NCBI RefSeq assembly: GCF_001625085.1
Contig: NZ_BDAW01000024.1
Coordinates: 1 to 64,000 of the forward strand
Direction of reading: 5' to 3'
Length of the DNA: 64,000 nucleotides
DNA from: Nocardia acidivorans NBRC 108247
Lineage (GTDB): Bacteria > Actinomycetota > Actinomycetes > Mycobacteriales > Mycobacteriaceae
The translations under genes and the position numbers were made by a program. This document shows positions 20,201 to 27,698 of this stretch, piece by piece. The notes beneath the pieces are model-generated. The model saw only the letters and a list, made by a program, of their open reading frames with translations, ran no database searches and was not told the origin of the DNA. Each line of letters opens with the position of its first letter. The first letter of the stretch is position 1.

Positions 20201-20216
20201 CGTTCAACCCACGCAT
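17208..20216 (-). CDS. Large GHKL ATPase, sacsin/HSP90-like N-terminal domain
   Basis: 1002 residues. The N-terminal 150 residues form a GHKL-type ATP site: N-box LLTELAQNAADAAAK (about 53-67), a degenerate G1 (HIANTGVPL, DxG replaced by NTG, 84-92) and G2 loop VGRFGVGFTAVLSV (115-128). This order matches sacsin-type and HSP90-like proteins. The remaining 850 residues are acidic, Leu/Asp/Pro-rich and without a recognised enzyme domain; they may be repeated helical-bundle modules for client binding. It is soluble, with no signal or span. A GTG ten codons in (VGDPFDTAG) is an alternative start. It is convergent with tetR and co-directional with DUF3027 upstream. Chaperone-like activity is an inference from the fold only. 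Confidence 0.85.
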   Translation of the reverse strand: MRGLNGGRAVGDPFDTAGLRAGVIAAWLGSPTRLREDAATEADLVRAGYRDRLLTELAQNAADAAAKAGVAGKVDVRLDGRTLHIANTGVPLDVSGVHALTALRASAKSGADAAVGRFGVGFTAVLSVSDEIEFLSTGGSVRFSRAETLALMRAEGVEIPDVDQDFAPPALRLVWPKDAEPATGFDSEIVLRLRDDVGAEALLAGMRAEAVDLLLELPALHSIRIAGDEITSAVTDLDNGIQELRITGEWEDRRWWQFRTARSRWLLPVRQGRPVTAAPDVLRAPTRSDEELSLPALLIADIPMQPDRRRLLPGVRIAELASGYADFALALPPADRLVLVPTPGFARSEADATLREALLAELRETAWLPVLRGPDTAPGGDPRSGADPLLDIDAALAANAARAAAPAPGTSEAELQLELDLMGSEPSVNGVLGHDLSRESTEPPQRMPESGPTAVEPRHASVFTGVTAELAGLLAELVGPLVIPELSGRPGSDALGALDVHRLGLARIAELSGSLERPAQWWYAFYDTLEPFVLDPLSVEELGALAVPLADGRVVTGPRTVVLDDQLETAIPVHWARLVHPEAAHDLLGRLGARAATPEDLLNDPALQAILEDDPSDPDTVEAVLNLAAHALPGTLPSWLGLLELPDGTGELLPADELLLPGAPLARVLVAESPFETIAEQTLERYGRDALRAIGVGWSFTVLIEEDPTGPDHHLDDEDRWWEDLREDPPVLRAVRDLDLVDEDQWPEALRLLLSDETTRPLLADRDGYTAWWLRKHAQIDGIPLGLMRHPEDESLHGLLPAIAGFADPDLRILRGVLSAPEIMTAQLAEELLDALADPARMPTPEAISITHRRLAEAMAAGLLDVDDLDFPGQVRALSGAVIDPADALVLDQPWFGPALPADRLVVGDIATAHSLAALLDLPLASEAVTAEVLGTGRATTWSADPLGILLRLQLGTPTRTGELVIHDELRVRLTGAVEATVSVPWWQVGDTTHVRSPREGS

Positions 20217-20391
20217 CCTTCCGCTCGTGTGCGCCCGGCCGCCGCGATACCACCCGCCGTGCCCGAATCAGCCGGAAGGCACGACGAAGCGCGGCGGGAA
20301 CCGCCGTGCTGAATTCAAACCCGGGCGGGACCGAATGACCCAACCCGCTCACCGTGTCGGCGTCCGATATCCCGGCCGCGCGCGCCGTCGA

Positions 20392-21792
20392 CTACTCCGG
20401 GGCTCCGGAGTCCTCCGGCCGCACCGCACCGGTCTCGGCCTCCACGCGCACCGCGCTCACACCCCAGGCGTCATCGACCACCGCATCGGGATCGGCCATA
20501 TCGAACGGGGCGGGAATGACATTGTCCGCGGGCGTGCTCGGCTCCGCGGCGGTGGTCGATTCGGGCGCGACGGCGTCCGAAATACCTTCGACCGCAGTGG
20601 AATCCGATGCATCGGTGAAATTCGACGCCCCGGTGAAATTCGACGCCCCGGTGAAATTCTCGGCGACGGCGGCCGCTTCGACAGTCACCACGGATCCGGC
20701 GTCGGACAGCGGTTCGGCCACCGTCACCGCCTCGCCCGCGTTGTCGACGATCGCGGCCGACGCCGCGGTGCTCGACGCCGCACTGCTCGACTCCGCACTG
20801 CTCGAATCGGCAGTGCTCGAATCGGCAGTGCTCGAATCGGCAGTGCTCGAATCCGCTTCGGCGGCAATATTATTCGCGGGCGTAGCCACAGCTTCGCCGA
20901 CCACTGCCTCAGCCGCGGGAGCCTCTGCCGCAGCCGCAGCCGCAGCCGCTGGAGCCTCCACTGCGAGGGCGTCGGTCTCCACCACGCCAACTGGAGTCTC
21001 CACCGCGCCAGCCGTGGTCTCGGGGGCAGGCTCCGGCTTACGGAGCTCCGCCGCCGGAATCACGTCGAACGCGGCGTCGTCGAAAGCCTCGAAGGCCGGG
21101 GAGCCCGCACCGGTGGGAAGTTCGGTATCGGAGTGCGCGCCGCAGCCGTATTCCACATGCACCACACGGCCGTCCGCGCCCATGGCGTTGGCGCAGACGC
21201 CGAACGCGGCGCGCAGACCACCGGCGAGCGGCACGAAGAATCCGCACGCACCACAGGTTCCCGGTGCGGCACGGGCCATATCGGTATCCGGGCCGAATTC
21301 GGAGAACCAGCGCTCGGCGGCCTCCTCGCGGCCTTCGCGGCTCAGCACCTGGGGGCGGCCGAGGCCGAGTTCCAGGGCGACCTCGTCGACGACCGGATCA
21401 CCGGTGGCCAGATAGCCGGGGACCAGACGGGGGTCACCGGCGGGCGGGGCGAGCAGATCGCCGGGCGCGAGATCCCCGGGGCGGATGCGCTGATCCCAGG
21501 GCAGGAAGTCGGGTGCGATGAGTGCGTCGGGGCCGGGCAGCAGCGCCGATTCGCTCACCGTGACATGGGTCGCCTCGGGCGGGGCGGCCACCACGACCGC
21601 CCACTGCCAGCCGCGATAGCCCGGCAACGTGGCCTCGAAGTGATGGGTGGCCGCCGAATCATCGTCGGCGGTGACACCGATATGCCTGCCGACACCGAGC
21701 GGCTCCAACTCCAGGAGCGCATGGCGAGCCAGGTCGACCGCCTCCGCCAGGATCGGCCGAACACCGGACTCCGAAACTCCAACCGCGCTCAC
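20392..21792 (-). CDS. DUF3027 protein with low-complexity tail
   Basis: 466 residues from GTG 21792. Residues 1-260 are the DUF3027 domain (Rv0877-like): RPILAEAVDLARHALLELEP, YRGWQWAVVVAAPPEATHVT, FLPWDQRIRPGDLAPGDLLA, and a Cys cluster CGACGFF...GVCANAMGADG...VEYGCGAH likely to bind metal. From about 275 the chain is a low-complexity acidic/Ser/Ala/Thr region with STADS repeats (about six) and NFTGAS repeats (three). The tail is absent from the family core and looks recently expanded by slippage. The divergent neighbour starts only 17 bp away. Function unknown. Confidence 0.88.
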   Translation of the reverse strand: MSAVGVSESGVRPILAEAVDLARHALLELEPLGVGRHIGVTADDDSAATHHFEATLPGYRGWQWAVVVAAPPEATHVTVSESALLPGPDALIAPDFLPWDQRIRPGDLAPGDLLAPPAGDPRLVPGYLATGDPVVDEVALELGLGRPQVLSREGREEAAERWFSEFGPDTDMARAAPGTCGACGFFVPLAGGLRAAFGVCANAMGADGRVVHVEYGCGAHSDTELPTGAGSPAFEAFDDAAFDVIPAAELRKPEPAPETTAGAVETPVGVVETDALAVEAPAAAAAAAAEAPAAEAVVGEAVATPANNIAAEADSSTADSSTADSSTADSSSAESSSAASSTAASAAIVDNAGEAVTVAEPLSDAGSVVTVEAAAVAENFTGASNFTGASNFTDASDSTAVEGISDAVAPESTTAAEPSTPADNVIPAPFDMADPDAVVDDAWGVSAVRVEAETGAVRPEDSGAPE

Positions 21793-21809
21793 GCCCTACA
21801 TTTTGCCGT

Positions 21810-22604
21810 ATGGAGCGCAAACGTCGTGCACCGGTAGCGGCCGGGAAGATCGTGCTGTCCACAGCCATGTGCCTGGCCGCCGCAATCACCGCATGCGACA
21901 GAGCTGACGACACGCCGAGTCTGCGAGTCGAAGTCATCGCGACTCGCCCGCACGACACGCAGTCCTTCACCGAAGGACTCGAGATCGACGGGGACACGCT
22001 GTACGAAAGCACGGGGCTGTCGGGCCTGTCGGATATCCGCGCAAGCACCCTCGACGGCGCGCACGAGTTCGCGCGCGCCGAGCTGGCCGCACCCCTGTTC
22101 GGCGAGGGCATCACCAGGGCCGGGGACCTGCTGTGGCAGCTCACCTACCGGGACGGCATCGCCCTCGCCCGCGACCCGAAAACCCTTGCCGAACTGCGCA
22201 GAACCACCTATGAGGGCGAGGGCTGGGGCCTGTGCACCCGGGGCGAGCGCATTGTCATGAGCAATGGCGGCGACACCCTCACCTTCCGCGATCGGAATAC
22301 CTTCGCGCCCACCGGAACCATCACGCTCACCAGCCATCGGGGCAGTCGGCTCAATGAACTCGACTGCGCCCCCGACGGTTCGGTCTACGCCAATGCCTGG
22401 CCCACCGACACCATCCTGCACATCGACCCCGAAACGGGCGCTGTCCTGCACACCATCGACGCCTCCGCACTGTATCCGCGGGCGGAGCGACTGCCCGGGG
22501 CCGATGTCCTGAACGGCATAGCCGCCGTGCCCGGCACCGACCATTTCCTGCTCACCGGAAAGAAGTGGCCCACCACATACGAAGTCCGTTTCACCCCCGC
22601 CTGA
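21810..22604 (+). CDS. Glutaminyl-peptide cyclotransferase, lipoprotein
   Basis: 264 residues. Signal peptide with lipobox ITAC (Cys 29) indicates a membrane-anchored exported protein. The domain is the five-bladed beta-propeller glutamine cyclotransferase (plant/bacterial type): RPHDTQSFTEGLEIDGDTLYESTGLSG at the start, LLWQLTYRDG, EGWGLCTRGERIVMSNGG, LNELDCAPDGSVYANAW and ADVLNGIAAVPGTDHFLLTGK at the end. It forms N-terminal pyroglutamate on peptides. Only 17 bp separate it from the DUF3027 start; TACATT seven bases before the ATG is a candidate -10 box, implying a leaderless transcript. Confidence 0.9.
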   Translation: MERKRRAPVAAGKIVLSTAMCLAAAITACDRADDTPSLRVEVIATRPHDTQSFTEGLEIDGDTLYESTGLSGLSDIRASTLDGAHEFARAELAAPLFGEGITRAGDLLWQLTYRDGIALARDPKTLAELRRTTYEGEGWGLCTRGERIVMSNGGDTLTFRDRNTFAPTGTITLTSHRGSRLNELDCAPDGSVYANAWPTDTILHIDPETGAVLHTIDASALYPRAERLPGADVLNGIAAVPGTDHFLLTGKKWPTTYEVRFTPA

Positions 22605-22708
22605 GCACCGATTCGACACGCCCGAATTGCGATGTTCGGGAGGATTTGTGGCGGTGCACACCCGCCGTAGTGACGACGCTGTCGTTCGACACTGCAAGAA
22701 TTGACCGC

Positions 22709-24546
22709 GTGACGACTCCCCGCGACCCTGACGCCGACTCCGGTCGGTGGGGGGATGAGGAGTCTCCGCTCATCGAACGGCATCCCGGTTACGACCGGTA
22801 TCCGCCCGCCAACAAGCCGTCGCGACCGGCAACCGGGAGCGAGTCCGAGGTGCCGGAGTTCCTGGCCCACCGCACCCCCGCACAGCCCTCCGACACGCCC
22901 GGCCCCGCGCCCGGATCGGGAAAACCGGCCGACCAGCACCGGCACATCTCGCGATGGTCCCGCCGCCGCTCCGAGCCGATCCCGCCGGAAACCCCGCACA
23001 CCAAGCCCTTTCCCGCACGGCCCGAGCACTCGCAGGTCGCCCGGCCGGAAACGACTCGGCCGCTGCCGCATTCGCATGAGCGGAACGGTGAGACCGAGCA
23101 GATCAGCGATGCCGGACTGCACAAACCGCCGCGCAAGCTCACCGTGACCCGGGTGGCCGCGCGGCGCAGTATCGAGCTGACCGAGCGCGGTTTCGCGACC
23201 TTCCAGCGGGCCGCCAAGGCGGACGGGGCCGAGGAGTCCGGGCTCACCGCGCTGGTCTACGCGACCATGGCGAACTTCGCCACCGATGCCGCGGTTGCCG
23301 TGGCATTGGCCAACACCCTGTTCTTCGCCAGTGCGACAGCCGAATCCAAGACAAAGGTCGCGCTGTACCTGTTGATCACCATTGCCCCGTTCGCGGTGAT
23401 CGCACCCCTGATCGGCCCCATGCTGGACCGCTTGCAGCGCGGTCGCCGACTGGCCCTTGCCGGTTCGTTCGCTGTGCGTGTGCTGGTGGCGGTGCTGCTG
23501 ATCTTCAATGTGGACAACTGGGCGCTCTACCCGCTCGCGTTGTGCATGATGATTCTGAGTAAATCGTTCTCGGTATTGAAGAGCGCGGTCACACCGCGCG
23601 TACTCCCGCCGGGAATCGATCTGGTGCGCACCAATTCCCGGCTCACCGTCTTCGGCCTGGTGGGCGGCACGCTGGGCGCGGGCGGTGTGGCGGGTCTCAT
23701 CGCCTCGGTGGCGCATTCGGCGGGCGCACTGCTGTTCGCGGCCGTATTGGCCGGAGCCGGTTGCTATCTCAGCCTGAAGATCCCGTCCTGGGTGGAGGTC
23801 ACCGAGGGCGAGGTGCCCGCTACCCTGACCTATCACGGTGATGATTCGCACACCGAGGTGCTGGACGCCACCAAGGCCGCGCAGATCCAGCCCGGCAACC
23901 GCCGTCAGCCGCTGGGCCGCGCGGTGGTCACCGGTCTGTGGGGCAATGGCACCGTCCGTGTCCTCACCGGATTCCTCACCTTCTATGTGGCGTTCGTCGC
24001 CAAGGCCACCGAACACCGCCCGGTGCAGCAGGCCGCCATGCTCGGCTTGGTCGGCGCGGCCGCCGCCATCGGCAACTTCGCCGGCAATGCCACGGGCGCG
24101 CGCATGAAATTGGGCCGCCGACCCTGATCGTGCTGCTCTGCACGCTCTCCTGCGTCGCGGCCGCAGCCGCGGCCATCGTGCTGAACAACCTGATCGGCGC
24201 GATCGCGGCCACTCTGGTCGCCGCGGGTGCGAGCGCACTGGCCAAGGTCTCGCTGGACGCCGCCATTCAGGATGACCTGCCCGCCGAATCCATCGCCTCC
24301 GGTTTCGGCAGGTCGGAGACGGTTTTGCAGCTGTCCTGGGTGATCGGCGGCGCAATGGGCGTGCTGCTGCCCACCGACTGGTGGAAAGGTTTCGCTGCGG
24401 TCACGGCGGTGATGGCGCTGGGGCTGGCGCAAACGGCGGTCAGCTACCGTGGACATTCGCTGCTGCCCGGTTTGGGCGGCAATCGACCGCAGCACGCGCA
24501 GCAGGAGATCCCCGGCGCTCACGGCACCGGGGAGCCCACCCAGTGA
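22709..24546 (+). pseudogene. MFS transporter (Rv0876c-like), interrupted by a frameshift
   Basis: From GTG 22709 the frame encodes a disordered 125-residue N-terminus, then MFS-type membrane spans (YATMANFATDAAVAVALANT, LLITIAPFAVIAPLIGPMLD and others). It stops at 24127 right after GNATGARMKLGRRP. The continuation is in another frame: LIVLLCTLSCVAAAAAAIVL, GFGRSETVLQLSWVIGGAMG, ending at 24546. One missing C in GGGCCGCCGACC (about 24113-24121) explains the break; restoring it gives LGRPTLIVLL and about 612 residues. Gene order (DUF3027, this gene, DUF2771) matches Rv0877-Rv0875c. It may be a true mutation or a consensus error. Confidence 0.85.
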
Positions 24547-24561
24547 GGACAGGAATCAACG

Positions 24562-25146
24562 GTGAGCAAACCGAAAGCCCGCACGATCGTCGCGCTACTC
24601 GCGGCCCTGCTCGTGGTGGCCGTGGCCTATGTCGCCGTCATCGTGGTGGTGGCCCAGCGCGCGAGCGAGCCGGAGCCGGAGATCACCGCGTACGCGCACG
24701 GTAAAGCGGTTACGGTGCGGCCCTTCATGTTCTGCGATCCGAAGGTCGCGAACAGCCAGATCGATCTGAACGACTGCGACACCAGCGAATCGATCTCCAA
24801 CCTGGATGTGCCCTCGGGCACGCCGCTGCAGATCTCGCTGCCCAAGGAGATCGCGAACGCGCCCTGGCGGATGAAGCTCTGGTACCGCATCCCCGGCGAC
24901 AATGTCGCCGTCGGCGCGTTCTCCTATGACGATTACAAGAAGGGCCTGGTCAACACCGAGGTCAAGAGCGACGGCACGCCGTACGCCATCACGGTGCCCA
25001 CCCCGAAAGATCCGCAGATCACCCTCGCCGTGGCCGAGCTGTACCTGCCGGTGCCCGCCATGGACGCGGCGGGCAATGTGGGCTGGGTGCCCAGCGCCAT
25101 CTGGTCCATCCACACCCCGGCGTACCAGGGTCTCGAGATCCAGTGA
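24562..25146 (+). CDS. DUF2771 membrane-anchored exported protein
   Basis: 194 residues from GTG 24562. An uncleaved-looking N-terminal span (TIVALLAALLVVAVAYVAVI) is followed by an extracytoplasmic beta-rich domain: FMFCDPKVANSQIDLNDCDT with two Cys, then LPKEIANAPWRMKLWYRIPG and VAELYLPVPAMDAAGNVGWV. This is the DUF2771 pattern of Rv0875c. It starts 15 bp after the MFS gene and is probably co-transcribed with it. A T-tailed terminator separates it from convergent cspB. Function unknown. Confidence 0.88.
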   Translation: MSKPKARTIVALLAALLVVAVAYVAVIVVVAQRASEPEPEITAYAHGKAVTVRPFMFCDPKVANSQIDLNDCDTSESISNLDVPSGTPLQISLPKEIANAPWRMKLWYRIPGDNVAVGAFSYDDYKKGLVNTEVKSDGTPYAITVPTPKDPQITLAVAELYLPVPAMDAAGNVGWVPSAIWSIHTPAYQGLEIQ

Positions 25147-25185
25147 CGTAAACGCGAGCGGCACAGGCCTTCTCGCGGACGACGA

Positions 25186-25225
25186 GGCCCCGGTGAGTCG
25201 AACTCACCGGGGCCCGTTGATTTTT
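25186..25225 (+). terminator. Intrinsic terminator after the DUF2771 gene
   Basis: Perfect 13-bp stem GGCCCCGGTGAGT / ACTCACCGGGGCC, loop CGA, followed by CGTTGATTTTT. It also lies at the 3' side of convergent cspB. Confidence 0.9.
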
Positions 25226-25259
25226 CGGCCGCGACCTAAGCGTCGCGCTCGCGCGCGAG

Positions 25260-25688
25260 CTAGTGGTCGAGCTCGCGCGCGACGCCGCGCACAACCTCGG
25301 CGATGCGCTGGGCGGTCTTGCGATCCGGATACTTGCCGCGGCGCAGATCGGGCTGCACCTTGGTCTCCAGAATCGTGATCATGTCCTCGATGAGGCCGTG
25401 CAGCTCATCGGTGGACTTGCGATTGATCGGGCCCTCGCCGCGGGGCCGGCGTTCACCGCGTTCGCGCTCCGGCCCACGGACAGTGGGGGTTTCGAGCAAC
25501 TTCAGGCTCAGCGCCTGCGGACCGCGGCGACCCGCCGCCATCCCGAATTCGACCCGCTGTCCAGGCTTGAGCGCTTCGACACCTTCGGGCAGCGCCGACG
25601 ATCGAACATAGACGTCCTCACCCTCGTCCTGGGAAAGGAAGCCGAAGCCCTTTTCGACGTCGTACCACTTCACCTTGCCGGTCGGCAC
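25260..25688 (-). CDS. cspB: Cold-shock protein CspB-like
   Basis: 142 residues from GTG 25688. Residues 1-68 are a cold-shock domain: [20 protein letters not shown] with the RNP1-like GFGFL, and [20 protein letters not shown] with RNP2-like DVYVR. The C-terminal half (about 70 residues), ending [20 protein letters not shown], is a conserved actinobacterial extension following a charged linker, as in Rv0871. The protein should bind single-stranded RNA/DNA. The open frame extends 35 codons upstream, but GTG 25688 matches the family N-terminus. It is divergent from a small membrane protein gene. Confidence 0.92.
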   Translation of the reverse strand: MPTGKVKWYDVEKGFGFLSQDEGEDVYVRSSALPEGVEALKPGQRVEFGMAAGRRGPQALSLKLLETPTVRGPERERGERRPRGEGPINRKSTDELHGLIEDMITILETKVQPDLRRGKYPDRKTAQRIAEVVRGVARELDH

Positions 25689-25869
25689 TGCGCTCACCCG
25701 TTCGTCATTCGATGCCCGGGCTCGCCGGGCACAGCTGTTGGCTGTCGGACCAATCGTCCGCAACCTTGCGTTTGCGAAAAGAACGCGCCCCACAGCGATG
25801 GCAGGACGCGATTGGGCCGAGTCTACCCCGGTGCGTATAGCCCAAGCACATCAGTTTTACGGTCTTAGG

Positions 25870-26100
25870 GTGTCCGACACCTCTTCTCAGCAGGCTCCGC
25901 GCAGGTCCGGAAGCTGGCTCCTCTATATCGCCATGGCTTTGTTCGCGGTGGGATTGCTGGCAATCGTCGCAATCTTCGGCGTCGGACTGTTGACCGATTC
26001 CGAGCCGGGGCTGTGGCTCTACCTGACCGCGATGGCGGCACCCCTCGGATTCCTCTTGGCGCTGGTATTCGCGCTGTGGTCGGGTCGCCGGGCGCGCTGA
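25870..26100 (+). CDS. Small two-span membrane protein
   Basis: 76 residues from GTG 25870 (VSDTSSQQAPRRSGSWLLY). Two hydrophobic segments (LLYIAMALFAVGLLAIVAIF and LYLTAMAAPLGFLLALVFAL) and a basic end SGRRAR. M. tuberculosis also has a small membrane protein gene beside cspB (Rv0870c), but I cannot confirm orthology by eye. No function is known. A 425-bp regulatory region for the rpf gene follows. Confidence 0.8.
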   Translation: MSDTSSQQAPRRSGSWLLYIAMALFAVGLLAIVAIFGVGLLTDSEPGLWLYLTAMAAPLGFLLALVFALWSGRRAR

Positions 26101-26164
26101 TCGGGCGCGCGCCGATTCCCGTCTGTGACACGTCCGATTGCCCACTTCGTTACCCGGCCATGCG

Positions 26165-26180
26165 TGTGATCTTCATCACA
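26165..26180. promoter_or_regulatory. CRP-like binding site upstream of rpf
   Basis: TGTGATCTTCATCACA is a perfect match to the TGTGA-N6-TCACA consensus of cAMP receptor proteins. It lies about 170 bp before the riboswitch and 345 bp before the rpf start. The M. tuberculosis CRP (Rv3676) is known to act on rpfA. Confidence 0.75.
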
Positions 26181-26334
26181 TAACAGAACGGTCACAGCCG
26201 GGTGACAGACCGCTACCGGGCCGGACTCGCCGTGACCACCTGCGCAGACGGTATGCGGAACCCGTTGGGCCGGATAGCGTCCCGGACAGACACGACGGTT
26301 ACCAAATGGTGATTTTTCGCGGCAGCCGTCGTAG

Positions 26335-27152
<818 letters not shown>

Positions 27153-27173
27153 GACACCTGCTTCGCGTATACG

Positions 27174-27212
27174 AACGCCCCGCATCAATGACGATGCGGG
27201 GCGTTTGTGTTT
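27174..27212 (+). terminator. Intrinsic terminator of the rpf gene
   Basis: Perfect 13-bp stem AACGCCCCGCATC / GATGCGGGGCGTT with AATGAC loop and a T-rich tail (TTTGTGTTT). Confidence 0.93.
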
Positions 27213-27308
27213 GCCGCACACCGGTGTTGCTGCCCGAACGCCGTGCCGCGGGCAAACTTCCGGGTGCCGGAGGGGGCACTCGCACACCCCGCATGCCAGA
27301 ATGAGCGC

Positions 27309-27497
27309 GTGGTGAACAAATCGAAGAAACCCTACGTCGACAATGGCTGGCCGGAGACGGCCAATGGCGATCACGCCGTCACCGAGCTCTCGTCGACCCG
27401 CTCGGGCGGCCTCTCCCCGTACGGTGAGGACACCGAGTTCCCGCTTCCCGTGGATCAGCTGCCCTACGTGCACCCGCACACGATCATCAATCGCTGA
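27309..27497 (+). CDS. Small conserved hypothetical protein (Rv0863-like position)
   Basis: 62 residues from GTG 27309 (GTG 27312 is also possible). VVNKSKKPYVDNGWPETANG leads into ELSSTRSGGLSPYGEDTEFP and ends LPYVHPHTIINR. It has no Cys, signal or span. It sits between the rpf gene and the helicase-associated gene. M. tuberculosis has a small gene (Rv0863) in the equivalent place, so orthology is plausible but not shown here. Function unknown. Confidence 0.75.
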   Translation: MVNKSKKPYVDNGWPETANGDHAVTELSSTRSGGLSPYGEDTEFPLPVDQLPYVHPHTIINR

Positions 27498-27698
27498 TCA
27501 GCCTTCCACCGATAACCATGCGGTTGACGGCGCGGCTCGCTCCGATGCGGCCGTCGCATCCGCGGCGGCCGTCGCACCGCGCCTCATACCGCCCCTTCGC
27601 CGTGCGCCCGGCAGCGTTCCCGCGGGCCCGCGGCGCCCATTCCGCCTGTCTCACCGGGTATTCGAGACAGAAGCAGTCTTCCGCCTGGATCGGGTGAA

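Noticed and set aside
20098..21837. 579-codon plus-strand frame opposite DUF3027
   Set aside because: Translation is repetitive (IGSARIG-type) and lacks a ribosome site; the DUF3027 frame has conserved motifs.
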